64,000 nucleotides of DNA from Clostridiales bacterium (GTDB lineage: Bacteria > Bacillota > Clostridia > Christensenellales > Pumilibacteraceae): positions 62,001-126,000 of the forward strand of contig JAFLVD010000001.1 of NCBI GenBank assembly GCA_022508485.1, read 5' to 3'. Position 1 is the first letter of the stretch. Each line of letters begins with the position of its first letter. Below are positions 37,404 to 48,558 of this stretch, one piece after another. The notes beneath the pieces were generated by a model. That model worked only from the letters and a program-made list of their open reading frames with translations. It searched no databases and was not told the origin of the DNA. The translations under genes and the position numbers were made by a program.

Positions 37404-39772
37404 AACTGCCTTTAAGTTGGTTAAGCGAATATGTGGATATTTCGGGCGTTCCCGCGCAGGCTTTGTCCGATAAATTGCTTTCTATCGGCTTCGAGGTCGA
37501 AGAAATTATCGAACCGCGCAAGGATATTTCGGGCGTTGTCGTAGGACATGTGCTTTCCATTGAGCGCAACGTTAATTCCGAAAAGCTTTGGGTGTGCCAA
37601 ATCGATATCGGCGGTGAGGTCGTTCAAATCGTAACCGGCGCGCAAAACGTGAGTAAGGGCGATTTCGTCCCCGTCGCGACAGTGGGCGCGTGCCTTCCCG
37701 GCGGTAAAAAGATAGTCCCTGCCGTTCTTCGCGGCGTAGACAGCTACGGAATGCTGTGCTCGGGCGGAGAGCTTGAGGTGGACGACGACGTTATCGACGG
37801 CGCGAGCGTGGACGGAATACTTATTCTTCCCAAAGATTCGAAGGTAGGCGAGAATATTATGCACACGCTCGGCATCGACGACACCGTTCTCGACGTATCG
37901 ATAACGGCAAACCGTCCGGACTGCCAAGCGGTAGTTAATATCGCGCGCGAGATTGCGATTCTTCTCGGAAAGAAATTCCGTGCGCCTAAGTTTACCTATA
38001 AAACAGTCGATCTTCCGGCAGAGTTTCCGCCCGTAAGAATAGAAAACAAGGATTTATGCAGCCGTTATATCGGGCGCATTATCAAAAACATAAAAATCGA
38101 AAAGTCGCCCAAATGGCTGCGCGACCGTTTGCGCATGTGCGGAATTCGCCCGATTAACAACATTGTAGACATAACAAACTACGTTCTTTTGGAAATCGGT
38201 CAGCCCCTTCACGCATTCGATAGGCGGTTTATCGACGGCGAGATAATCGTTCGCCGCGGCAAGGCAGACGAGAGCATCGTCGCGCTCGACGGCAACAAGT
38301 ACGATGTGGAAGGCTCGCTCGTTATCGCCGACAGCCACAAGCCGCTTGCAATTGCGGGCATTATGGGCGGCGAGTACACGAGTATTCTTCCCGACACAGT
38401 AGACGTGTTTTTGGAAGCGGCACGCTTCGAGCGTAGTAACGTTCGTCGCACGTCGAGAAAAATCGGACTTCGCTCTGACTCGTCGTCCCGATACGAAAAG
38501 GGCGTCGACTGGGCTTCCACCGAGCTCGGATCTAACAGAGCGCTTGCGCTTATGGACATGCTCGACTGCGGACAGATTCTTTCCGGCGTAACAGCTGACT
38601 CTGTCGAAACGCCTAAGCAAAAGGTTATCACGACGTCCAAAGAGCAAATTTGTTCGCTTCTCGGCATAGATATCGAAAAGAAAACTATAATATCCATTCT
38701 TAAAAAGCAGGGGTTTGATGTAACGAGTAAGGGCAAGGTTATTACCTGCACCGTTCCGCTCGTTCGCGAGGATATTGACGCATATCCCGACCTTGCCGAG
38801 GATATTATGCGTTTTTACGGCTACGACAACATCGTTTCTACAAACTCGGAAAACACACACCAAACTAAAGGCGGACTTAACGTTCACGACGTTAATACAG
38901 ACGCGCTCAAAGCCAAGCTGACCGCGCTGGGACTTGACGAAATTCTTAACTATTCGTTTATTTCGCCGGAGGCTTGCGATAAACTTCTTCTCGATCCTTC
39001 CGATTATAGAAGGGGCGAGATTGCGATAAAAAATCCTTTAAGCCGCGATATTTCGGTTATGCGCACCCAGCTTCTTACATGTATGCTGTCGTCGATTGCA
39101 CGTAACGTAACGCGTAAAAACGATATCATGAGCTTTTTCGAGCTTGGTAAAGTGTTTATACCGTACGAGCTTCCCATAAATAAACTTCCCGACGAGCGCG
39201 ACGTTTTATGTATCGGGCTGTGCGGTTCGGGCGACTTTTACACAGTAAAGGCGATAGTCGGCGAGGTGCTCGGAATATTCGGAATAACGCCCGACTACAC
39301 ACCGTGCACGCAGCCGTATATGCACCCCAAGCAATCCTTGTCGTTTGATATCGACGGTGCAAAAGGCGAGTTCGGTAAGGTTCACCCTCTGGTTTGCGAA
39401 AACTACGACCTTCCGAACGGCGTTTACATTGCGCATATCGACTTAACCGAAGCGTTGCGTACGCCAATTAAGGTTGCAAAGTCCAAGCCTATATCTAAGC
39501 TTCCGCCGGTCGACCGCGACCTTGCGCTTGTCATGGAAAAATCCGTGCCGGTTGGCACGCTTCTTTCCGCCGTAAAAGCGGTAAGTCCGTATATAGAGGA
39601 AGTTAAATTGTTCGATATCTACGACGGCGAGCAGATTCCCGACGGTTACAAGAGCGTTGCGTTTTCCATGCGCTTACAGCCGACGGATTCCACCTTCTCG
39701 GACGCACAGATTAAACAAATCGTCGAGGCGGTGCTGTCTAAGTCCGCCGAGTTCGGCGCAAAGTTACGATAA
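37400..39772 (+). CDS. pheT: Phenylalanyl-tRNA synthetase beta subunit
   Basis: MKLPLSWLSEYVDIS, tRNA-binding domain, DVSITANRPDC, C-terminal FDX-ACB domain. Confidence 0.97.
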   Translation: MKLPLSWLSEYVDISGVPAQALSDKLLSIGFEVEEIIEPRKDISGVVVGHVLSIERNVNSEKLWVCQIDIGGEVVQIVTGAQNVSKGDFVPVATVGACLPGGKKIVPAVLRGVDSYGMLCSGGELEVDDDVIDGASVDGILILPKDSKVGENIMHTLGIDDTVLDVSITANRPDCQAVVNIAREIAILLGKKFRAPKFTYKTVDLPAEFPPVRIENKDLCSRYIGRIIKNIKIEKSPKWLRDRLRMCGIRPINNIVDITNYVLLEIGQPLHAFDRRFIDGEIIVRRGKADESIVALDGNKYDVEGSLVIADSHKPLAIAGIMGGEYTSILPDTVDVFLEAARFERSNVRRTSRKIGLRSDSSSRYEKGVDWASTELGSNRALALMDMLDCGQILSGVTADSVETPKQKVITTSKEQICSLLGIDIEKKTIISILKKQGFDVTSKGKVITCTVPLVREDIDAYPDLAEDIMRFYGYDNIVSTNSENTHQTKGGLNVHDVNTDALKAKLTALGLDEILNYSFISPEACDKLLLDPSDYRRGEIAIKNPLSRDISVMRTQLLTCMLSSIARNVTRKNDIMSFFELGKVFIPYELPINKLPDERDVLCIGLCGSGDFYTVKAIVGEVLGIFGITPDYTPCTQPYMHPKQSLSFDIDGAKGEFGKVHPLVCENYDLPNGVYIAHIDLTEALRTPIKVAKSKPISKLPPVDRDLALVMEKSVPVGTLLSAVKAVSPYIEEVKLFDIYDGEQIPDGYKSVAFSMRLQPTDSTFSDAQIKQIVEAVLSKSAEFGAKLR

Positions 39773-41886
39773 TGCAGCTTGTAGCGCCGGCCGGAAATTT
39801 CGAAGCATTGCGTGCCGCAGTCGAGTTCGGCGCGGACGCGGTGTATATCGGTATGCCGAAATACGGCGCGCGCGCAAAAGCGGACAATTTCGACTTGTCG
39901 GAATTCGAGCGAGCCGTTAAATTCGCACACGCATACGGCGTTAAAATTTTCGCCACATTTAACACGCTTATTAAGGACGGCGAAATGGCAGACGCACTAA
40001 GCTCTGCCGAAAATGCGTATTCTCTCGGTGCGGACGCGGCGATAGTTCAAGATTTGCGCTTTATAAAAGAGCTTAAAAAAACTCTTCCCGATTTTACTCT
40101 TCACGCAAGTACACAAATGGGCATTCACAATGCCGACGGGGCAAAAGCGCTTATCGATATGGGAATATCGCGTGCGGTGCTTTCGCGCGAAACTTTGCCT
40201 TGCGACATTCCCGAAATTAAAAAAACGGGCATTGATATAGAGTTTTTCGTTCAAGGCGCGTTGTGTATTTGCTTTTCGGGAAATTGCTATTTTTCCTCGC
40301 TCGCTTCGTCATACAGCGGTAACCGCGGAAAGTGTATGCAGCTTTGCCGCAAAAAATATTTTTTCGGCGGCAAAAACGGTTACTACCTTTCCGCCAAAGA
40401 CCTTTGCTTATACGACGATCTGAAAAGACTGAACGAACTCGGTGTCGACGCAATCAAAATTGAAGGCAGAATGCGTTCGAGCGAGTATGTTGCGCAGTCT
40501 GTCTGCGTATATAAATCGAATATGCCCACAAACGCCGCCGTTTCAGCCCTTAAAGCGGTGTTTAATCGGGGTGATTACTGCAACGCCTATTTGGATGAAG
40601 TTGCGCCTTTTCGCGTCTTATATCCAAAATCTCAGGCTAATATCGGCGTTCCCGTCGGTAAAATCACAAAAGCTTCCGGAAAAAAGTTGTTGGTAGGCGG
40701 ATTTACTCCGTCGGAGGGCGACGGGTATAAGGTTATGCGCGGCGGAACGGAAGTCGGCGGCGCGGCGGAAAAGGGCGGTGAGGTTATTGCGGACTGTACC
40801 GCAAAAGCCGGCGACGAGCTTAGGCGCACGTTCGACGGTGCCCTGTCCCGTAAATTAAAACAATTCGAAAAAAAGATTGACGTGTCCGTTATCGTAAAGC
40901 TCGTAGCGGATAAAAAACCGTTCGCCGAGCTCTACGCCCAAGACGTTTCCGTTACAGTAGAGGGCGACGAAGAAATTTTGCGCGCAAGCGGTAACGGAAT
41001 ATCGAACGGCGACGTTGTTAAAGCGTTTAATAAAACCGCGGAATATCCGTTTAACCCTACGATTGACGTTAATATTTCTAATGCGGTTTTTACGCCGATA
41101 TCCGTTCTTAACGCTTTTAGACGCAAGTGCTTCGATACTTTATACACCGCGCTGTATTCGAGACTTCCTGTACGTTCAACCAGTAAACCATTTTCACTCG
41201 ACTACAATAAGTTCGAGGGTAATGGAAAAATACTTTCCGTCAACGATTTATCGGTCCTTACGCCGAGAATTATATCCAAAGTGGATTATATTGCATTCGA
41301 CCCGGACGATTACGCAACTGTTAGTAAAACCGATTTTTCGCGTATTGATAAGCCGATACTTTTAAACCTGCCGGTTACGATGCGTGGCGAGGATAAAAAG
41401 ATAATCGAATCGGCGGTACTCAATTCCGATATATACGGCGTAATTTCCAACAATTACTATTCGCTTAAACTGACAAATAAACCTATTCTACTCGGAACGG
41501 GACACAATATAATAGGCGAATGCGAATATCCGCACATAACTTCATTCGAGGCGGACAGATTAGGCAACGGATTTTTGTATGCGTACGGATATGCGCCGGT
41601 TATGACTTTATCGCATTGTCCGTACGGAAAGTGTATTAATTGCAATGGCGAGGACGCGCTTACCGACGAGCAGGGAAGGATTTTTAAGCTTCACCACTAC
41701 AAAATTGCGCATTGTTACTGGCAGCTACTGAACTGCGTTCCCGTTTACCACCCTGAAAACAAAATTAAAACAAACAATCTGTTTTACGATTGCAGGTTTT
41801 TAAACTCGGATAAAATAGAAAAGATACTCGACGGAAAGTACTTCGGCGAGTACACGCGCGGCAATTTTAACAAGGATCTAAAATAG
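39772..41886 (+). CDS. U32 family peptidase (collagenase-like, DUF3656-containing)
   Basis: MQLVAPAGNFEALRAAVEFGADAVYIGMPKYGARAKADNF, RGKCMQLCRKKYFF, DAIKIEGRMRSSEYVA. Confidence 0.93.
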   Translation: MQLVAPAGNFEALRAAVEFGADAVYIGMPKYGARAKADNFDLSEFERAVKFAHAYGVKIFATFNTLIKDGEMADALSSAENAYSLGADAAIVQDLRFIKELKKTLPDFTLHASTQMGIHNADGAKALIDMGISRAVLSRETLPCDIPEIKKTGIDIEFFVQGALCICFSGNCYFSSLASSYSGNRGKCMQLCRKKYFFGGKNGYYLSAKDLCLYDDLKRLNELGVDAIKIEGRMRSSEYVAQSVCVYKSNMPTNAAVSALKAVFNRGDYCNAYLDEVAPFRVLYPKSQANIGVPVGKITKASGKKLLVGGFTPSEGDGYKVMRGGTEVGGAAEKGGEVIADCTAKAGDELRRTFDGALSRKLKQFEKKIDVSVIVKLVADKKPFAELYAQDVSVTVEGDEEILRASGNGISNGDVVKAFNKTAEYPFNPTIDVNISNAVFTPISVLNAFRRKCFDTLYTALYSRLPVRSTSKPFSLDYNKFEGNGKILSVNDLSVLTPRIISKVDYIAFDPDDYATVSKTDFSRIDKPILLNLPVTMRGEDKKIIESAVLNSDIYGVISNNYYSLKLTNKPILLGTGHNIIGECEYPHITSFEADRLGNGFLYAYGYAPVMTLSHCPYGKCINCNGEDALTDEQGRIFKLHHYKIAHCYWQLLNCVPVYHPENKIKTNNLFYDCRFLNSDKIEKILDGKYFGEYTRGNFNKDLK

Positions 41887-41887
41887 T

Positions 41888-44197
41888 ATGAGTGCAATTC
41901 ACAGTCTCGAATTCGATACCATTTGCGATATAATAGGGGGATTATGCGCGTCGAACGTGTGCGCCGAAATTGTTAGAAACACAACGCCCACCGACGATAT
42001 TGTTAAGGCGAAAAAGCTTCTCGAAAAAACCGGCGACGCGCTCTACATTCTCGCTTCGCGTAGACCGGACCTTGCATTCGACGACATACTTCCCGTTATA
42101 TCAAAGGCGAAGGTGGGTGCGGTTTTGCAACCGGGCGAACTTCTTTCCCTCAAACGAAGTATTTTGTGCCTAAAATCGCTCAAAAACGCGGTAGAAGATT
42201 CGGAAGGCTGTGATTCGCTTAAAGACGTTACCGCCTGGGTCAGAGCATGCGACGATCTCGAGCGCGAAATTTCGCTCTGCGTTCAGAACGAAACAGATTT
42301 AAAGGATTCCGCAAGCGATAAATTATATAATATCCGAAGGGCGATTACTCGGGCAAACGCGAAATTAAAGGAAAGGCTCGATTCGCTTACGCGAAAAAGC
42401 GAGATAAGTAAGTATTTGCAGGACAATATCGTTACAATACGCGACGGAAGGTACGTTGTCCCGGTTAAATCGGAATGCCGTTCGGAAGTAAAGGGGCTTG
42501 TTCACGACATTTCTTCGACCGGCGCAACAGTTTTTATAGAGCCTTTTGCGATAGTCGAGGCCAACAACGAGCTTAAAACGCTTAAAACAGAGGAAAATAT
42601 CGAGATTGAACGCATTCTTTCAGAGCTTAGTAAATCCGTTGCGAATAACGCGCGCGACCTTACGGAAGGTCAGCACGTTTTATCCGAGTGCGGCGTGATT
42701 TTCGCAAAAGCGGAATACGCAAAAAAAATCGACGCGTTTTGTCCCAAATTAAATACCGAAGGCAAAATATCGTTAAAGGCTGCAAGGCACCCTTTAATCG
42801 ACCCCGGCACAGTCGTTCCCGTCGATATAGAATTCGACAGTAGAATTCTTTTGGTTTCCGGGCCCAATACCGGCGGAAAGACCGTCGTATTAAAAACGGT
42901 AGGGCTTTTTGCGCTCATGGCGGCAAGCGGAATGTTTTTACCTACCGCCGAAAACAGCGAGATTGCGATTTTCGACGATGTTTTTTGCGATATCGGCGAC
43001 GCCCAAAGCATAACGCAGTCGCTTAGCACGTTTTCCTCTCACATAAAAAACATCGCGGCGATAACCGAAAAAATGAACGAAACCTCGCTTGTTCTTCTCG
43101 ACGAGGTGGGGGACGGCACAGACCCCGACGACGGCGCGGCGCTCGCCATTGCCATAATAAAACGTTTAATCAACTCTAAATCCACCGCTGTCGTTACGAC
43201 GCACTTTAATGCCGTCAAGGAATTTGCGCTGTCATCAGAGCACATTACAAATGCTTCCATGCAGTTTGACAGCGCATTTTTAGCGCCTACATATAAACTT
43301 ATTCGCGGCGTTGCCGGCTCGAGCTATGCGCTCGAAATTGCCGAGCGGCTCGGGCTTGATAAGGAAATTATATCCGAAGCAAAAAAATCTCAAAGCGCGC
43401 AAAAAATCGCATTCGACAACATGATGAAGGAAACAGAGCGGCTTATGGCGGAAGCGGCAAGGGAAAAAGCCGAATATGCCGCTTTACTTCAAAGCGCAGA
43501 GCACGAGCGTGCAAAAATACAAAAAATTAAAAGCGAGTACGAGCAAAAGCTTGCGGATATTAAAGCTAAGTCGCGCGAGCTTGTCAGGAAAAAGGCAGAC
43601 GAGTACGCCGAAAAAGCGGAAGAGGTTATAGAAGAAATCAAGCTGAAACTGCGCGAGGCGAACGAGGCGGCGCTCTTCGAGGCGAGAAAAGCCGCCAAAA
43701 AGCTTTCGGATATTCCGACGGACTCCGTAAAACCCAAGTCTGTTGGAAGTTCCGTAGGCGCGGACGAGTTAAAAGTAAATACTCGCGTTTATATATCGGG
43801 ACTGGAAAAAGAGGGCGTCGTCGTATCCGAACCGCGCGGAAACAAGGTTACGGTCGTAATAGGCTCGCTTAAAACGGAGGTTCCCGTTTCTTCGCTGACT
43901 TTAATCGAAAGCAAAAAAGAAAAGAACGCCTCTGCGGTTAAGCACGAAACGCCTGAAAGTAAAAATATAGAGCTTATGATGCTCGGGTTTACAGTTGACG
44001 ACGCCACAGAGCAGCTTGACAGAGTGCTTTCGGATATTCCGCCGCATAGCACTATAAGAATCGTACACGGAAAGGGGACGGGTGCGCTCGGAAAAGGCGT
44101 ACAAAACTACCTGCGTCGACACCCGAAGGTAAAGTCGTTTAGGTACGGCCGTTACGGCGAGGGCGATACCGGCGTTACCATAGTCGAAGTTAAATAG
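41888..44197 (+). CDS. mutS2: Endonuclease MutS2
   Basis: LLVSGPNTGGKTVVLKTVGL, TSLVLLDEVGDGTDPDDGAALA, C-terminal Smr domain HGKGTGALGKGVQNYLRRHPKV. Confidence 0.97.
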   Translation: MSAIHSLEFDTICDIIGGLCASNVCAEIVRNTTPTDDIVKAKKLLEKTGDALYILASRRPDLAFDDILPVISKAKVGAVLQPGELLSLKRSILCLKSLKNAVEDSEGCDSLKDVTAWVRACDDLEREISLCVQNETDLKDSASDKLYNIRRAITRANAKLKERLDSLTRKSEISKYLQDNIVTIRDGRYVVPVKSECRSEVKGLVHDISSTGATVFIEPFAIVEANNELKTLKTEENIEIERILSELSKSVANNARDLTEGQHVLSECGVIFAKAEYAKKIDAFCPKLNTEGKISLKAARHPLIDPGTVVPVDIEFDSRILLVSGPNTGGKTVVLKTVGLFALMAASGMFLPTAENSEIAIFDDVFCDIGDAQSITQSLSTFSSHIKNIAAITEKMNETSLVLLDEVGDGTDPDDGAALAIAIIKRLINSKSTAVVTTHFNAVKEFALSSEHITNASMQFDSAFLAPTYKLIRGVAGSSYALEIAERLGLDKEIISEAKKSQSAQKIAFDNMMKETERLMAEAAREKAEYAALLQSAEHERAKIQKIKSEYEQKLADIKAKSRELVRKKADEYAEKAEEVIEEIKLKLREANEAALFEARKAAKKLSDIPTDSVKPKSVGSSVGADELKVNTRVYISGLEKEGVVVSEPRGNKVTVVIGSLKTEVPVSSLTLIESKKEKNASAVKHETPESKNIELMMLGFTVDDATEQLDRVLSDIPPHSTIRIVHGKGTGALGKGVQNYLRRHPKVKSFRYGRYGEGDTGVTIVEVK

Positions 44198-44198
44198 T

Positions 44199-44669
44199 TT
44201 AGTAGTGCGGTATTTTGTCGTCGATTAGCTCTGCGTACGTGTATGCTCTGGTTATTACCTCGCGTCCGTTTATTCGCTTATCTCGCGACAAATCGAGCGA
44301 AATAACGTAGACTATATAGTTAATTGCGCGCATGTACATTTTTTCTATTTCGATATAATTATCGCCGAGCACCGTTTGTGCGTACATATCGAACTTGTCT
44401 TTAATCGGCAAAAACGCGCTTTCTACCGTAGTATAAAGCGATTTATCCGATCTCCTTAACGTTGTAATAATCTCGTCGGCTGACGACGGGGTTATTTTAT
44501 CGTTAAGCGCAAGATTCAGTACAACGGCGTCGACAATGCGCCTACTCGATAAATAGTGAACGCTTTTAAACCTTATGCCGACCGCTTCCGCAACCAAAGT
44601 TCTTAGCATCGTGTCGAAAGAAGCGTCGATAATACGGTTCATATCGTCTTCCGAAACCACGTTTTTCAT
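44199..44669 (-). CDS. Conserved hypothetical protein
   Basis: 156-aa ORF immediately downstream of tmcAL on the same strand. Confidence 0.6.
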   Translation of the reverse strand: MKNVVSEDDMNRIIDASFDTMLRTLVAEAVGIRFKSVHYLSSRRIVDAVVLNLALNDKITPSSADEIITTLRRSDKSLYTTVESAFLPIKDKFDMYAQTVLGDNYIEIEKMYMRAINYIVYVISLDLSRDKRINGREVITRAYTYAELIDDKIPHY

Positions 44670-44676
44670 ACGTTTT

Positions 44677-45852
44677 TTATACCTTCACCAAAGAATAATT
44701 GTAGTAGTCTCCGCTGACAGAGCAAATGGTATTAAATAAATCTGTAACTCTCTCGTCTATGCCCAAAACGCTTTTTATGTCCGAATTGTTTTCCGCCGCA
44801 AGCTTTATATCTTTATTGGTAATCTTAACAAAATCCGGTAGAATGGAAAAGTCGAAGTTTGTTTTACATGATAGTAATCTTGTTACAAACGGGTAATCGA
44901 GGTATTCTTTTTTTATTCCGCACACAGCGTCGAGAAAGAATCTGTTTAACCGTTTTGCGCCGTAAACTTTCAGCTTGTCGCTTCCTATAATCCCGTCGTA
45001 ATCGCACTTTTTAGCTATTTCTTTTATCGCATATTCCATTCCGTCCGAGCAGTCGCGCAAAACGGAAAGCTCTTCGACTTGTTTCGATTTTATCGAAAAA
45101 AGTGCCATTTTTTTGAAAGTATCTATATTCGGAGCATGATTTTCGGCGAAATTTACAACTTTTTCGTAATTAAACGGCATGTAAGTTTCAGCCGCGCCGT
45201 CGCGAGATATAATGAATTTTCTTATATTCGTCGCCGAAGTAAACTCATTGCTGTAATACTCGTTACTTAGGTGAGCGCCGCGGCGCGTAATTATGTACGG
45301 CTCTATGTTTGCGGCAAGATTATTTACGGCGCAAACGTATTCGATACCCAAAATGGAATTGGGATCATCAAAGGCGCGGTCCGGCTCGCGCTCGCCGTAT
45401 TTTTCTCTGTATAGCTCTGACAGTGCGGAACGCGTTGCGTAGTTATGGCTTTTCCCTTGTTTAAGATATGATTTATAAATCGAATTGAATCTGTCGGCGC
45501 ACTTTATTTTTATTTCCGCAAGCCTAAGTATGCAGTCTTTATCGGACGACGCCCCAAAGGCGAGGTGTGTTACGCCTTTTACCTTAGATATTATTTTAAG
45601 CGCGCCCTCGGCAAACGACTTTGCGCTTGCCGTTGCGTACAGCGCCGGAAGCTCTATAACGGCGTCTGCGCCGGACAATACGGCGCTCTCCGCACGAATA
45701 CCTTTATCGCAAATCGACGGCATTGCGGATTGAACAAACTGACCGCTCATGACGCAAATAACGTTATCGGCGTACTCTCTAACACTGTCGATAAGTTTTT
45801 TATGCCCGGAGTGGAAGGGATTGAATTCTGCAATAACGGCGTAATTTCTCAT
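44677..45852 (-). CDS. tmcAL: tRNA(Met) cytidine acetate ligase
   Basis: YAVIAEFNPFHSGHKKLIDSVRE..DNVICVMSGQFVQ, nucleotidyltransferase HxGH-like motif; YlbM/TmcAL family. Confidence 0.93.
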   Translation of the reverse strand: MRNYAVIAEFNPFHSGHKKLIDSVREYADNVICVMSGQFVQSAMPSICDKGIRAESAVLSGADAVIELPALYATASAKSFAEGALKIISKVKGVTHLAFGASSDKDCILRLAEIKIKCADRFNSIYKSYLKQGKSHNYATRSALSELYREKYGEREPDRAFDDPNSILGIEYVCAVNNLAANIEPYIITRRGAHLSNEYYSNEFTSATNIRKFIISRDGAAETYMPFNYEKVVNFAENHAPNIDTFKKMALFSIKSKQVEELSVLRDCSDGMEYAIKEIAKKCDYDGIIGSDKLKVYGAKRLNRFFLDAVCGIKKEYLDYPFVTRLLSCKTNFDFSILPDFVKITNKDIKLAAENNSDIKSVLGIDERVTDLFNTICSVSGDYYNYSLVKV

Positions 45853-45947
45853 AAATACTTTACATACGAAACAAATAGTTGTATAATATTTAACTGTGAA
45901 TACATTTTAACACAATACTCACAAAATGTAAATAAAAGGAGACAAAA

Positions 45948-46937
45948 ATGAGCGATTTACTCAATTCCGTTCGCGAAAAAGCAAAAAAACTGAAAAAAAC
46001 AATCGTACTTGCCGAGGGTGAAGAGCCGCGCATAATCACCGCCGCGGCCCAAGCAAGCAAAGAGGGCATAGCTAACCTCGTGCTTTTGGGTAATCCCGAC
46101 GTTATTGCAAAAAAAGCGCAGGGCGCCAAGCTCGACGGCGTTAAAATAATCGATATCAAAAAGATCGATACCGAACCTTACGCGCAGCTATTATACGAGC
46201 TTCGCAAGGACAAAGGAATGGATATCGAAAAGGCGAGAAAAACTGTTTTGGATCCGCTGTACTTCGGCGTTTTAATGGTTAAACGCGGTGAGGCGGACGG
46301 AATGGTAGCCGGTTCCGTAAATGCGACGGGCGACGTTTTACGTCCGGCGCTTCAAATAATAAAAACCGCAAAAGGAATTAAAACGGTCAGCTCATGCTTT
46401 ATTATGGTGCTCGACAAAAATTCCAAGTACGGCGAAAACGGCGTAATGGTTTTCGGCGACTGCGCAGTAAATCCCAATCCCGATTCCCGTCAGCTTGCCG
46501 ATATTGCGGTGGCTTCCGCGGCAACGGCAAAAGCGATTGCCGGCATTTCGCCTAAGGTCGCGCTTCTTTCTTTCTCGACTAAGGGTTCGGCAAAGCACGA
46601 ATTAGTCGACAAGGTTACCGCGGCGCTCGAAATTATAAAGACCGAACACCCCGAGCTTGACGTTGACGGCGAGCTACAGGCGGACGCGGCTCTTGTACCC
46701 ACCGTCGCAGAGCTTAAAGCGCCGGGAAGCAAGGTCGCCGGCCATGCTAACGTTCTTATTTTCCCCGACCTTCAAGCGGGAAATATCGGCTACAAGCTCG
46801 TACAGCGCCTTGCCGGCGCCGAGGCGATAGGACCTATCTGCCAGGGCTTTAATATGCCGGTTAACGATTTGTCGCGCGGTTGCAGTAGCGAGGACGTTGT
46901 TAATGTAATCGCCATGACGGCGCTTCAGTGCGGTTAA
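45948..46937 (+). CDS. pta: Phosphate acetyltransferase
   Basis: AEGEEPRIITAAAQA, MVAGSVNATGDVLRPALQIIKT, PDLQAGNIGYKLVQRLAGAEAIGPI. Confidence 0.96.
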   Translation: MSDLLNSVREKAKKLKKTIVLAEGEEPRIITAAAQASKEGIANLVLLGNPDVIAKKAQGAKLDGVKIIDIKKIDTEPYAQLLYELRKDKGMDIEKARKTVLDPLYFGVLMVKRGEADGMVAGSVNATGDVLRPALQIIKTAKGIKTVSSCFIMVLDKNSKYGENGVMVFGDCAVNPNPDSRQLADIAVASAATAKAIAGISPKVALLSFSTKGSAKHELVDKVTAALEIIKTEHPELDVDGELQADAALVPTVAELKAPGSKVAGHANVLIFPDLQAGNIGYKLVQRLAGAEAIGPICQGFNMPVNDLSRGCSSEDVVNVIAMTALQCG

Positions 46938-46945
46938 GACCACGA

Positions 46946-47854
46946 ATGAAGTTTATTAAAATTACCGTAAAATGCACAACGGAAACGTCCGACACCGTCG
47001 CCTATTCTCTTCATGAAGCAGGCAGTATGGGCGAGGTGTTTGACGATTACGACACCGTGAGGCAGGTGCTTAACGATAAACGTTGGGATTATGCCGATAT
47101 CTCGCTGTTTGACGAAACCGAAGGATCGTTTGTAAGCGGCTTTTTTCCGCTCGAAACGGACGCAGAAAAAGTTATTTCTCAAATAGAACGGCTTAAAAAT
47201 ATCGACTATGCCGATTTTTCGGGTATATCGTGCCAAACGGAAATAATCGATTCCGTCGAATGGGAAAACGAGTGGAAAAAGTACTACACTCCGTTTAATA
47301 TCGGAAAGGTTGTAATTATCCCGGAATGGATTGATTACACTCCGAGTGGAGGAGACGTTCCTTTAAAGCTAAATCCCGGGCTTGCGTTCGGTACGGGAAT
47401 GCACGAAACGACTTCTATGTGCATCTCGCTCATGCAAAAGATAGATCTATCGAGTAGTTCAGTTCTCGATTTCGGTTGCGGAAGCGGTATACTCGGTATT
47501 TGCGCGGCTAAGCTCGGCGCAAAAGACGTCATTTTTGTGGATACTGACGAACAGGCTGTTACCGCCACAAAATACAACTGCGGCTTAAACGGTATAAACT
47601 CACCAAAAATATATAATTGCGACGTCAGACAAATTCGCGATCCGGCCGACGTCGTCATAGCCAACATTACGGCAGACGTCCTAACCGACGTCGAGCCGCT
47701 TATAAAGTCGGCGCTTAAAACGGGCGGTTACGCTATAATAAGCGGAATTATTTCTCAAAAGGCCGAAGCTGTCAAGGCGATGTACGAACGCGATTTTACG
47801 TTAATTGACAGCGAACACAAAAACGAATGGAGTGCATATCTTTTTAAATTATGA
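46946..47854 (+). CDS. prmA: Ribosomal protein L11 methyltransferase
   Basis: LNPGLAFGTGMHETTSMC, VLDFGCGSGILGICAAKLGAKDVIFVDTDEQAV. Confidence 0.96.
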   Translation: MKFIKITVKCTTETSDTVAYSLHEAGSMGEVFDDYDTVRQVLNDKRWDYADISLFDETEGSFVSGFFPLETDAEKVISQIERLKNIDYADFSGISCQTEIIDSVEWENEWKKYYTPFNIGKVVIIPEWIDYTPSGGDVPLKLNPGLAFGTGMHETTSMCISLMQKIDLSSSSVLDFGCGSGILGICAAKLGAKDVIFVDTDEQAVTATKYNCGLNGINSPKIYNCDVRQIRDPADVVIANITADVLTDVEPLIKSALKTGGYAIISGIISQKAEAVKAMYERDFTLIDSEHKNEWSAYLFKL

Positions 47855-48558
47855 GATTCTACTTACCGGAATTCGAAAAAACTCATTGCCTTATCGGCGA
47901 CACGCACACTCACGCCGCGTACGCGCTTAGGATACATTCCGGCGACTATGTAATCGTGTTCGACGGCGAGGGCAACGAGTATAATTGCGTTGTGCTCGAG
48001 GTTAAGCGCGACAGAACGGAATTGGATGTAATCGACACCAAAAAGAACGTGGGCGAGAGCAAAATAGACGTATCGTTGTACTTGTCGGTTATAAAACAAG
48101 ATAGGTACGAGCTTGCGGTACAAAAGGCTACCGAGCTTGGCGTTAACAGAATAATCCCCGTATACTCGGCTTACACTCAGCGCGGCGGCTCGCTAAACTA
48201 CGACAGATTGTTTAAGATTGCGGTGTCTGCGTGCGAACAGTGCGGAAGAAGCCGCGTCCCCGAAATACATAAAAGCATAGAGTTCGACGAGCTTGTTAAG
48301 CGCGCCAAAGACTCGTACTTGATTTTCCCGTGGGAACGCGAGCTGAAAGGCGATATTAAATCGGCAATAGACAAGTCGCAAAAAAGCTATTCCGTGTTTA
48401 TCGGGCCGGAAGGCGGAATTACCGAAAACGAAAAACAAATTCTCACCGAAGTCGGTGCAAAATCAGTAACGCTCGGCCCCCGGATTTTACGCGCCGAAAC
48501 TGCCGCAATAACGGCGTTGTCGGTTATTTACTACGAGATGGGAGAGTGGGCGCTTTGA
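47851..48558 (+). CDS. rsmE: 16S rRNA (uracil1498-N3)-methyltransferase
   Basis: QKATELGVNRIIPVYS, FIGPEGGITENEKQIL, LGPRILRAETAAI. Confidence 0.95.
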   Translation: MRFYLPEFEKTHCLIGDTHTHAAYALRIHSGDYVIVFDGEGNEYNCVVLEVKRDRTELDVIDTKKNVGESKIDVSLYLSVIKQDRYELAVQKATELGVNRIIPVYSAYTQRGGSLNYDRLFKIAVSACEQCGRSRVPEIHKSIEFDELVKRAKDSYLIFPWERELKGDIKSAIDKSQKSYSVFIGPEGGITENEKQILTEVGAKSVTLGPRILRAETAAITALSVIYYEMGEWAL